Assembly: GCF_001427385.1 (NCBI RefSeq)
Contig: NZ_LMGJ01000006.1
Coordinates: 1 to 64,000 of the forward strand
Length of the DNA: 64,000 nt
Origin: Mesorhizobium sp. Root157
Lineage (GTDB): Bacteria > Pseudomonadota > Alphaproteobacteria > Rhizobiales > Rhizobiaceae
Direction of reading: 5' to 3'
This document shows, in pieces, positions 56,100 to 64,000 of the stretch (positions within the stretch are counted from its first letter, which is position 1; each line of letters starts with the position of its first letter). The notes beneath the pieces are model-generated. The model had not been told where the DNA came from and did no database searches. It worked only from the letters and a program-made list of their open reading frames with translations. The position numbers and the translations under genes were made by a program.

Positions 56100-56918
56100 A
56101 TGAGACTTTATCGGGCCAATCCGAAAGACGGCGTCGCCTGGATCACCGGCGGCAGTTCCGGAATAGGACGGGCACTCGCCAAGCAACTCGCAACCGCCGG
56201 CTATACCGTCGCGGTCACGGCGCGCGAGGGCGACCCCATCGACATGCTGATCGCGGAGGCAGCACTGCTGCCGGGCAAGATCGTCTCCTTTCCCTGCGAC
56301 GTTGCCGACGAGGCCCGCATGGCCGCAACCGTCGCCGCAATCGAAGGCCGCATCGGTCCGATCGCGCTCGCCGTGTTCAATGCCGGCGCCTATGTGCCTA
56401 TCGCCGGCGAAAATCTCTCGGTACGCAAATTCCGCCGCACCTTCGAGGTGAACGTGCTGGGCGTCGTCCACGGCCTGGTGCCGGTGGCGCGGTGCATGCA
56501 GGCGCGCGGGCGCGGCCAGATCCTGCTTGTCGGCTCGATCAGCGCCTGGTTCGGCTGGCCCACCACCGCGGCCTACGGTGCCTCCAAGGCGGCGGTCAAC
56601 GTCATGGCGCAAGCCCTGAAATACGACTTCGACAAGATCAATATCCGCATCCAGGTCGCCAATCCCGGCTTTGTCGACACGCCGCTTCTCAAGCAGTCCG
56701 CACCATCGCTGCCGGCGATGATCCCCGCCGGGGAAGCTGCGCGGCGGCTGTTCAAGGGCATTGCCTCCGGCGGCTTCGAGATCGCCTTCCCGCGCCGGCT
56801 GGTCTGGGGGCTCAAACTCGCCAGCATCATGCCGCAACCGGTCCGCCACTGGCTGATCTCGACCTTGACGCGCTGGAAATCGCGACCCTTGAGCTTCGGT
56901 CGCAACCGGCCCCGGTAA
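56100..56918 (+). CDS. SDR family NAD(P)-dependent oxidoreductase
   Basis: 272 residues. Rossmann motif ITGGSSGIGRALAK, VFNAGAYVPIAG, active-site YGASKAAV and a PGFVDTPL step, followed by a basic C-terminal tail (TRWKSRPLSFGRNRPR) with hydrophobic WLISTL. GGAAAG before the ATG. Substrate cannot be determined. Its stop lies 45 bases before repeat copy 3. Confidence 0.86.
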   Translation: MRLYRANPKDGVAWITGGSSGIGRALAKQLATAGYTVAVTAREGDPIDMLIAEAALLPGKIVSFPCDVADEARMAATVAAIEGRIGPIALAVFNAGAYVPIAGENLSVRKFRRTFEVNVLGVVHGLVPVARCMQARGRGQILLVGSISAWFGWPTTAAYGASKAAVNVMAQALKYDFDKINIRIQVANPGFVDTPLLKQSAPSLPAMIPAGEAARRLFKGIASGGFEIAFPRRLVWGLKLASIMPQPVRHWLISTLTRWKSRPLSFGRNRPR

Positions 56919-56963
56919 CGCCGGGCAAAGGGCCATCCGCAGGCCGCGATCACCTGAATCCCA

Positions 56964-57024
56964 ATGCATGTCGCCCGAAAGCGGGAACCTGTTTCGGGAT
57001 AACGACACGCATAGAAACAGGTAC

Positions 57025-57031
<7 letters not shown>
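56964..57031 (+). repeat. Palindromic intergenic repeat, copy 3 (partial)
   Basis: 49-base palindrome 56964-57012 (ATGCATGTCG...CGACACGCAT), then the start of the second arm (ACTTAGAGCGG in place of ACTTGGAGCG). On the minus strand this variant reads CTCTAAGT and supplies the TAA stop of the carboxylase gene (57025-57027). The remaining arm is missing, so the copy is truncated by the gene. Confidence 0.85.
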
Positions 57032-58557
<1,526 letters not shown>

Positions 58558-58953
58558 CCGGGCGGTCCTCTTCGGCAATCTTGAAGCGTTGGTATCGGTG
58601 CCATTCCCCAAGCGCAAGCGTGGCTTTGGTCGAGTGCCGGGACCAACCTTGTTGCAGTGCAGCATGAAACCCCTTGCTTTTGGCAGCGAACTCCTCCATA
58701 TGCGCAGCCATAGGCGCTTGGGCCGGGTTCGCCGGCTTTCTCCCCGAATGAGACTGGTTGCGTCTGTTTCTCCCTTTTCCGATGTTCGGCGAAGCGGCGA
58801 AAAGCCCCACAGGCACGATGCCTGCGGGCACGACAGCGCAGCCGCGTGGGCACTATGCCTACCGCCTTGTCGTTTCCTTATAATTTTTCGTCGGCAGGTT
58901 GCGCCCTGCCGCCAGATGTTTGCGGCCATCGAGCCGCCTGAAAGAAGACAATT
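58558..58953. promoter_or_regulatory. Divergent spacer between pccB and the DEAD-box helicase gene
   Basis: 396 bases with promoters for both directions. Short open frames on both strands have no gene-like features. RNA-helicase genes often have long leaders with cold-regulated structure, but no specific element could be identified by eye. Confidence 0.4.
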
Positions 58954-60357
58954 TTGAATACTCAAAACACCGCGGAACCGATTGTTTCCGCAGCACAAGA
59001 TGCGGACCAGCTGACCGGCTTTGCCGCCCTCGGCATCTCGGGTACGCTGCTCAAGGCTACCCTTGGCGCCGGCTACACCGAGCCCAAGCCGATCCAGATC
59101 CAGTCGATCCCGCCGCAGCTGGCAGGCCGCGACATTTTCGGCATCGCCCAGACCGGTTCCGGCAAGACCGCCGCTTTCACCTTGCCGATCCTGACCAAGA
59201 TCATGGCGCTTGGCACCAAGCGTCGGCCGAAGACGTGCCGTGCGCTCATCCTTGCACCGACGCGCGAGCTTGCCGTGCAGATCGAGGACACCATCAAGAT
59301 TTTGGCCAAGGGCGCGCATGTCTCGACCGCGCTGGTCCTCGGCGGCGTATCCCGCTTCAGCCAGGTCAAGAAGATCGGCCCGGGCGTTGATGTTCTGGTC
59401 GCTACGCCGGGTCGCCTTACCGACCTCGTGCGCGAAGGCGACTTGAATCTCGCCGACACCAAATGGCTGGTGCTCGACGAAGGCGACCGCATGCTCGACA
59501 TGGGCTTCATCAACGATGTCAAGCGCATCGCCAAGGCAACCGCACCGGACCGTCAGACGGCCCTGTTCTCGGCCACCATGCCCGACGAGATCGCCGAACT
59601 GGCGAAGGGCCTGTTGAAGAACCCGATTCGCGTCGAGGTTTCGCCGCAGAGCACGACGGTCGCCGAGATCGTGCAGGGGGTGGTCATTGCCCGCACCAAG
59701 CAGAAGCGGCAGATCCTGTCGACCATGCTGGCCGACGAAGCGATGAAGTCCGTCATCATCTTCTCGCGTACCAAGCACGGTGCCGACCGTGTCACCAAGG
59801 ATCTGGAGCGCGACGGGTTCAAGGCCGCCGTCATCCACGGCAACAAGTCGCAGAATGCCCGCCAGAAGGCGCTCAATGAATTTCGCGACGGTTCGGTGCG
59901 CATTCTGGTGGCGACCGATATCGCCGCGCGCGGCATCGACGTGCCCGGCATCAGCCATGTGGTGAATTTCGACCTGCCGGACGAGGCGGAAAGCTACGTC
60001 CACCGCATCGGCCGCACGGGCCGCAATGGCATGGACGGAATTGCCATCACGCTCTGCGATCCGACGGAAAACGCCAAGCTAAGGCAGGTGGAGCGCATCA
60101 TCCGCACCAAGCTGCCGATCATCGCGGATCACCTTGCCAGTCCCGATCCGGTGCGCAATCCCGCCGAAAAGTACGAGCGCCAACCCGCCGATCCCCGCCG
60201 CGTCAAGCGTCCGGGCGGTGCTAACCAGAATGGTTCCGGCAAGAAGCATTTCGGTGGCAAGCCGAGCGGCGAACGCAAGCCGGAAGGTGCAAAGCCTTAC
60301 AAGGGCAACAACAAGCGCCGCTTTGGCGGTCGCAAGCCGGCCGCACGCGCCGCCTGA
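58954..60357 (+). CDS. rhlE: DEAD-box ATP-dependent RNA helicase (RhlE type, DEGD motif II)
   Basis: 467 residues. Q-motif [11 protein letters not shown], Walker A AQTGSGKT (65-72), [18 protein letters not shown], motif II DEGD (175-178) instead of DEAD, SAT (motif III), [23 protein letters not shown] and [12 protein letters not shown]. The C-terminal tail (about 390-467) is basic and Gly/Lys-rich, as in RhlE. The start is TTG ([10 protein letters not shown]); no later Met gives a complete N-terminus. Role likely in RNA remodelling or ribosome assembly. Confidence 0.93.
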   Translation: MNTQNTAEPIVSAAQDADQLTGFAALGISGTLLKATLGAGYTEPKPIQIQSIPPQLAGRDIFGIAQTGSGKTAAFTLPILTKIMALGTKRRPKTCRALILAPTRELAVQIEDTIKILAKGAHVSTALVLGGVSRFSQVKKIGPGVDVLVATPGRLTDLVREGDLNLADTKWLVLDEGDRMLDMGFINDVKRIAKATAPDRQTALFSATMPDEIAELAKGLLKNPIRVEVSPQSTTVAEIVQGVVIARTKQKRQILSTMLADEAMKSVIIFSRTKHGADRVTKDLERDGFKAAVIHGNKSQNARQKALNEFRDGSVRILVATDIAARGIDVPGISHVVNFDLPDEAESYVHRIGRTGRNGMDGIAITLCDPTENAKLRQVERIIRTKLPIIADHLASPDPVRNPAEKYERQPADPRRVKRPGGANQNGSGKKHFGGKPSGERKPEGAKPYKGNNKRRFGGRKPAARAA

Positions 60358-60454
60358 CGCTTGCAGCCGCACACGCGGCCTGTGACGTTCGGCGGGCTAC
60401 GCGGCATCACAATTGCGGCCGCATGCGCGACCTGACAATTTGCTTGAACTCTCA

Positions 60455-60480
60455 GCCAATCGCCGCCTTCGGCGATTGGC
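60455..60480. repeat. Perfect 11-bp hairpin 100 bp after rhlE
   Basis: GCCAATCGCCG pairs with CGGCGATTGGC with a four-base loop (CCTT). It has no T run, so it is not a classical terminator, but it could cap the rhlE transcript. Confidence 0.65.
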
Positions 60481-61127
60481 GCTGGCCCCGGGGTGCGGTA
60501 CGTCACCTTGGAAGCCGGAGCAGGCCCCCTGTAGCCGCGTTTTCGTGAAACGAATCGCCGCCCCTAAAGTAAAACTGCGTCGTTCCGGCCAATTGGAGCG
60601 CAACCTCTCACCACCGTCATCCCGCAATTCTCTTTCGAGCAGAGCGAGAGAGGAATATCTGGGATCCTTGCCGTGACATTGTGGCAGTACACCAACGGTT
60701 AGATGAGGGGGTTTTAGCTGCTGTGAAGCCGTGCGGTGCAGGAAAGATCGTGGATCAAACCGCCCCCTTCGCTTCGCCAATCCGTTGACCCTGCTCGCTT
60801 CGACAAGAAACCGCCGGCATTCTTTTCCACGCCCTCTCAACCTCTTCCATAATCCGTGCCATCGCTTCTGCGGGAAACTCGGTGCGCACCGGGTATCGAG
60901 GGGAAGCGTCGGTGCCGGACCGGGCCTCGACTGGGCCAGCGGGCCGCATCAGGCGGCAGCACCCCCCGGTGAGGCAAGACCACCGGACGGGCGGCCGCAA
61001 GGTCGCATATTTACTTAAACGAGCGTCCGAACGGCTGCCCGTCTTCCCGACCTCTCAATCGAGGTCAGTTCTTTGACAATGGCCAGACGGCAAAGCCGGG
61101 CGTGGCGATGAATAGACGTAACCATCT

Positions 61128-61319
61128 CTTCGTCATCCTAGGGCGGAGCAGGCCGAAGGCCGTCGCGTAGACCCTGGGATCCATGCCGTGACGGAGCGGC
61201 AGCGTGGTACGGTGCAGAACACCTCTTGTTCTGAACCCCCTTGTGCCTCCCGGCCATTACGGCATGGATCCTCGGGTCACGCCTTTCGCTGCGTTCAGGC
61301 TTGCCCGAGGGTGACGAAG
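61128..61319. repeat. Long inverted repeat in the gene-free zone
   Basis: Outer arms CTTCGTCATCCT (61128-61139) and AGGGTGACGAAG (61308-61319) pair with one mismatch; inner arms GGATCCATGCCGT (61177-61189) and ACGGCATGGATCC (61259-61271) pair perfectly. The interior also has CTCGGG...CCCGAG (61272-61277 and 61304-61309). Resembles large rhizobial palindromic elements. Confidence 0.75.
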
Positions 61320-61404
61320 GAAAAAAGCGATGTGTCCCTATCGCTCCCCAAGTGGCACGAAGAAGCGTCCCCGCCAGCGACGAGCGCAGCGAGCGAGCTT
61401 AAGA

Positions 61405-61448
61405 GCAATTCCAGGAAAAGTGGGAACCGGTTTTCCGTTCGAAATTGC
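61405..61448. repeat. GCAATTCC-type palindromic repeat
   Basis: Imperfect palindrome GCAATTCCAGGAAAA...GGTTTTCCGTTCGAAATTGC. Elements with GCAATTCC and GGTTTTCC cores are frequent between genes in Mesorhizobium and Agrobacterium relatives; the match is by recognition, not by search. Confidence 0.7.
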
Positions 61449-61542
61449 GAAGCAGGGAACCGGCGGGGCAAGACACCCAGACGCGAAAGCGGGCGTGGCA
61501 ATGAATAGATGCGCCATCACACCTTCGTTGCCATGCCTGAGG

Positions 61543-62544
61543 TCATTTCTGCCGAACCGCGAGAGCCATGCCGGAAGCTGTTTGTGCGGCCGCCTTGACC
61601 AGCCCGGCGGCAAGGGCAGCCCCTACCCCTTCGCCATGACCGATGCCGAGGTCGAGCAGCGGCTTCATGCCCAGTAATTCGGCGGCCCGGCGGTGCGCAG
61701 GTTCCGGCGACAGGCTGGCCAACAGGCAATGGTCAAGCGAAACGGGGTTGGCCTTGTAAAGCACGGCGGCGGCGGCAGTGGCGGCAAAGCCGTCGATGAG
61801 GACCGGAATGCGTTGGGTGCGCGCAGCCAGGATCGCGCCGGCAATGGCGGCGAACTCGCGCCCGCCGACGCGAGCCAAAGCTTCCAGAGGATCTTTCAGG
61901 TGCGAGCCGTGGAACGCCAATGCTGCATCGACCGCCCCGGCCTTGCGCGCCATCATGGCGGCATCGGCACCCGAACCGGGGCCGACCCAATCGGCGCCAG
62001 TGCCGCCGAACAGCGCCGCGAACAACGCCGCCGCCACGGTCGAATTGCCGACACCGAGATCGCCGAGGCACAAAAGGTCCGAACCGCCGGCGATGGCTTC
62101 CATGCCGAATGCCATGGTTGCGACGCAACCGCGCTCGTCCAGTGCAGCTTCAGTGGTGATGTCGCCTGTCGGGATATGCAAGGCGAGGTCGAACGCCTTG
62201 AGGCCAAGATCGAAGGTCAGGCAGACCTGATTGATGGCCGCGCCGCCCGCCGCGCACAATTCAACGGCTGCTGCCGTCGCGTCGACCGGGCGCGGCGAAA
62301 CATCGTGGCGCACGACGCCGTGGTTGCCGGCGAAGATCGCCATCAAGGGACGGGTCACCGACGTGCGGGCACGCCCCGTCCAGGCCGCGAGCCAGGCGGC
62401 AATGTCCTCGATGCGGCCCAGCGAGCCTTCCGGCCTGTCCGTTTTGGCAAACATCTCGCGCACGGTCGCCTCGGCATTGGCATCGGCGGCGGGAAGGCTG
62501 GCGAGGAGGTTGCGGAAATCGTCGAAAGGCAATGCGCTGGTCAT
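61543..62544 (-). CDS. cobT: Nicotinate-nucleotide-dimethylbenzimidazole phosphoribosyltransferase
   Basis: Activates dimethylbenzimidazole for the lower ligand of cobalamin. 333 residues from MTSALPFDDFRNLL, with AGGGA eleven bases upstream. FAGNHGVVRHDVSPRP (GNHG-V motif), LGDLGVGNST, VGPGSGAD and the catalytic Glu in GIGHGEGVGAALA are present. The 35-codon upstream open frame is ignored. No cobalamin riboswitch was found in front. Confidence 0.95.
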   Translation of the reverse strand: MTSALPFDDFRNLLASLPAADANAEATVREMFAKTDRPEGSLGRIEDIAAWLAAWTGRARTSVTRPLMAIFAGNHGVVRHDVSPRPVDATAAAVELCAAGGAAINQVCLTFDLGLKAFDLALHIPTGDITTEAALDERGCVATMAFGMEAIAGGSDLLCLGDLGVGNSTVAAALFAALFGGTGADWVGPGSGADAAMMARKAGAVDAALAFHGSHLKDPLEALARVGGREFAAIAGAILAARTQRIPVLIDGFAATAAAAVLYKANPVSLDHCLLASLSPEPAHRRAAELLGMKPLLDLGIGHGEGVGAALAAGLVKAAAQTASGMALAVRQK

Positions 62545-62694
62545 GGCTGATCCCTGCGGTTTGCCAGCGGCATAGCCCCGGCGAAATACGGAAACAACCG
62601 GGAATGGCGCGAAAACGGCGGCCTGCGACGAAATAGGAAGGGCTTGCATCGTCCGTCCCGTTGCACCATGTGGGAAGAAGTTCTGGACGCAAAC

Positions 62695-62928
62695 ATGACC
62701 GCAATCGAATCGCCCTGCATCCTGGTCTGCTCGATAGACATGAAGACCGGATATTGTTTCGGCTGCGGACGCACGCGCGACGAAATATCGGGTTGGATCA
62801 CCATGGCTCCTGAAACGCGGCGCGAGATCATGGGCGAACTGCCGGAAAGACTTGAGACGGTCGAGCGCAAACCGCGCCGCGAAACCCGCCGCGCACGCAT
62901 GGCGCGCGAGCGCAGCGAAACATCCTGA
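62695..62928 (+). CDS. DUF1289 domain-containing protein
   Basis: 77 residues, from MTAIESPCILVC. Cysteine pattern PCILVCSIDMKTGYCFGCGRT (Cys-x4-Cys, then Cys-x2-Cys) is the DUF1289 signature and suggests a metal or iron-sulfur site. A basic C-terminal tail is added (ERKPRRETRRARMARERS). Divergent from cobT; starts 150 bases away and ends five bases before the aspartic protease gene, with which it may be coupled. Confidence 0.88.
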   Translation: MTAIESPCILVCSIDMKTGYCFGCGRTRDEISGWITMAPETRREIMGELPERLETVERKPRRETRRARMARERSETS

Positions 62929-62933
62929 TTGCC

Positions 62934-63638
62934 ATGAACCGCGGGCTATGGATCATTCTTGGCATCATCGGCGTGGCGCTGGTCATGCTCATTCTCAACG
63001 ATTCATCCGGCACCACGCTCGGGTTCGCCAATGACGACTTCGGCCAGTTGGTGTGGCTGGGCGTCTTGGGCGCGGTGATCGGTGCGGGCTTGCTGCGCTC
63101 AGGCCGCCGGTTCGGCGACTTGGCAGGCACGCTGGGTGTCTGGGTGGTCATCGTTCTGGGCCTGATCGCCGGCTACCAGTACCGCTACGAACTGCAGGAT
63201 TTCGCCAGCCGCGTCACTGCCGGCCTCATTCCGGGCAGTCCGCTTGCGCTCGGCGTCGAGGACGGCCGGGCCACCGTCACGCTGGACAAGGCGCGCAACG
63301 GCCATTTCGAGACACTCATGCTGATCAACGGCAAGCAGATCCGTGCCGTGGTCGATACCGGCGCCACGGCGACCGTACTGACGGCGGAAGACGCCCGCGC
63401 CGCAGGGTTCAACCCGGAGGCGCTGCGCTACACGGTGGAGGTATCGACGGCCAACGGCGTGGCCAATGCTTCGGCGGTGCGGGTCGACGAACTGGCGATC
63501 GGCAATATCGTGCGCAAGGACATGCCGGTGCTGGTGGCGGCACCCGGCGCGCTGCAGCAAAGCCTGCTCGGCATGAACTTCATCGGCTCCCTGTCAGGAT
63601 TCGAGGTGCGCGGCGACCGGATGACGCTGCGGGATTAG
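62934..63638 (+). CDS. Retropepsin-like aspartic protease, TIGR02281 family
   Basis: 234-residue membrane-anchored protease. Three N-terminal membrane helices (LWIILGIIGVALVMLIL, LVWLGVLGAVIGAGLL, GTLGVWVVIVLGLIAGY), then a periplasmic domain with catalytic VVDTGATATVLTAEDA (Asp in DTGAT) and YTVEVSTANGVANAS; the chain ends RGDRMTLRD. Resembles PerP-like proteases of alphaproteobacteria. Follows the DUF1289 gene by five bases. Confidence 0.9.
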   Translation: MNRGLWIILGIIGVALVMLILNDSSGTTLGFANDDFGQLVWLGVLGAVIGAGLLRSGRRFGDLAGTLGVWVVIVLGLIAGYQYRYELQDFASRVTAGLIPGSPLALGVEDGRATVTLDKARNGHFETLMLINGKQIRAVVDTGATATVLTAEDARAAGFNPEALRYTVEVSTANGVANASAVRVDELAIGNIVRKDMPVLVAAPGALQQSLLGMNFIGSLSGFEVRGDRMTLRD

Positions 63639-63641
63639 GGT

Positions 63642-64000
63642 TCAGGGTGCCGGCCCTGGGAACGGCGTATCGATCCGGCCGGAAAGCCAATAGGCGACAA
63701 GCCCGATCCATTCGCGAATTGCCATTGTGGTGTTCTGCAGCGAGTCGGCGGTGTTGTCGGTGAAGAGGCCAACACCCTCGCGGCCGGATGTGCGGTAATC
63801 CACCGGCCAGGGAACGACGGTGAAGCCGACCTTGGCAAACAGCGCCATCGAGCGCGGCATATGAAAGGCCGACGTGACCAGCAGCCAGGTTTCACCGGCC
63901 TTGGGTGCAACCAGTTCCCTGGCGAAGAGCGCGTTTTCGTACGTGTCGCGGGATTTGCCTTCGAGGATCAGCCGGTCGGGCGCGACGCCAAGCGCGGTCA
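63642..64000 (-). CDS. YdcF/DUF218-family protein (5' part beyond the window)
   Basis: Only the C-terminal about 119 residues lie inside. Reading the minus strand from 64000 gives ALGVAPDRLILEGKSRDTYENALFA and LVTSAFHMPRSMALF, the DUF218 signatures (ES.TYENA and TSAFHMPR), used in vancomycin-resistance-type SanA/ElyC membrane proteins. Continuation to PGPAP at 63642. Envelope-related function assumed, not shown. Convergent with the protease gene. Confidence 0.88.
   Translation of the reverse strand, partial: TALGVAPDRLILEGKSRDTYENALFARELVAPKAGETWLLVTSAFHMPRSMALFAKVGFTVVPWPVDYRTSGREGVGLFTDNTADSLQNTTMAIREWIGLVAYWLSGRIDTPFPGPAP

Larger units (their letters stand above)
60358..61542. other. Gene-free mosaic of intergenic repeats
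   Basis: 1,185 bases with no gene I can support. It holds an 11-bp perfect hairpin at 60455-60480, two copies of a 62-63-base sequence starting CGTCATCC and ending CCGTGAC (60615-60677 and 61131-61192), a long inverted repeat (61128-61319), a 44-base palindrome (61405-61448) and a 20-base direct repeat, 18/20 identical (61098-61117 and 61491-61510). Such mosaics are typical of rhizobial intergenic elements. Confidence 0.7.

Noticed and set aside
55935-57008. 357-codon minus-strand frame
   Set aside because: Antisense to the SDR gene at 56100 and overlaps a repeat.
58558-60003. Upstream extension of the pccB frame to about 992 codons
   Set aside because: The extra N-terminal part is antisense to the helicase and unlike any carboxylase sequence.

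Overview
The window reads as part of an alphaproteobacterial chromosome, most likely Hyphomicrobiales (Rhizobiales) of the Phyllobacteriaceae/Brucellaceae side (Mesorhizobium-like). This is inferred from GC-rich coding sequence, an Omp25/Omp31-type outer-membrane protein, the gene orders SDR-uvrC-pgsA-moaD-moaE, lptF-lptG-lptD-surA-pdxA-rsmA, fabD-fabG-acpP-fabF-mltG-yicC-gmk and dat-hfq-hflX/mazG, an Mrp/Pha antiporter with a fused A-B subunit, and rhizobial-type intergenic palindromes. No species call is possible from sequence reading alone.

Layout. (1) 1-8,400 is an accessory defence block: a type I restriction-modification operon (hsdM-hsdS-hsdR, minus strand; HsdS carries an extra C-terminal domain of about 200 residues), two small orphan proteins with PD-(D/E)XK-like cores that overlap tail to tail, and an EVE-HNH protein that looks like a modification-dependent nuclease. 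The block ends against the 3' end of tRNA-Leu(UAA) at 8,558-8,643, a plausible island boundary. (2) 8,800-21,500 is core metabolism and envelope: an Old Yellow Enzyme, a YbaY-META secreted protein, molybdopterin synthase, PgsA, UvrC, a pteridine-reductase-like SDR, Omp25-like porin with a clear terminator, a GST, RlmJ, DNA polymerase III chi and PepA. (3) 21,642-29,172 is a six-gene plus-strand operon for LPS export/outer-membrane assembly (LptF, LptG, LptD, SurA-like) followed by PdxA and RsmA. (4) 29,208-35,530 is a minus-strand fatty-acid/cell-wall operon. (5) 35,770-37,689 is an LtaS/OpgB-type phosphoglycerol transferase, then tRNA-Gln(CUG) and a small XRE regulator.

(6) 38,577-44,622 is a tightly overlapping six-gene Mrp (Pha) cation/proton antiporter operon. 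(7) 44,832-55,879 has an aromatic/aspartate aminotransferase, MazG, HflX, Hfq, a D-amino-acid aminotransferase, a nucleoside deaminase, DapB, an OmpA-type protein and a sulfur/alanine group (cysK-alaX-sseA-GNAT). (8) 56,100-60,357 has an SDR, a propionyl-CoA carboxylase beta subunit and a DEAD-box helicase whose motif II reads DEGD. (9) 60,358-61,542 is a 1.2-kb gene-free stretch built of palindromes and direct repeats. (10) 61,543-64,000 has CobT, a DUF1289 protein, a retropepsin-like aspartic protease and the end of a YdcF-family gene.

The most unusual material is the left defence block (HsdS extension, EVE-HNH, paired orphan nuclease-like proteins) and a family of about 104-bp palindromic repeats, three copies of which are associated with gene 3' ends and touch or contain a stop codon. 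Most antisense open frames in this GC-rich sequence are shadows and are not listed. No CRISPR array, transposase, integrase or phage structural gene was seen.
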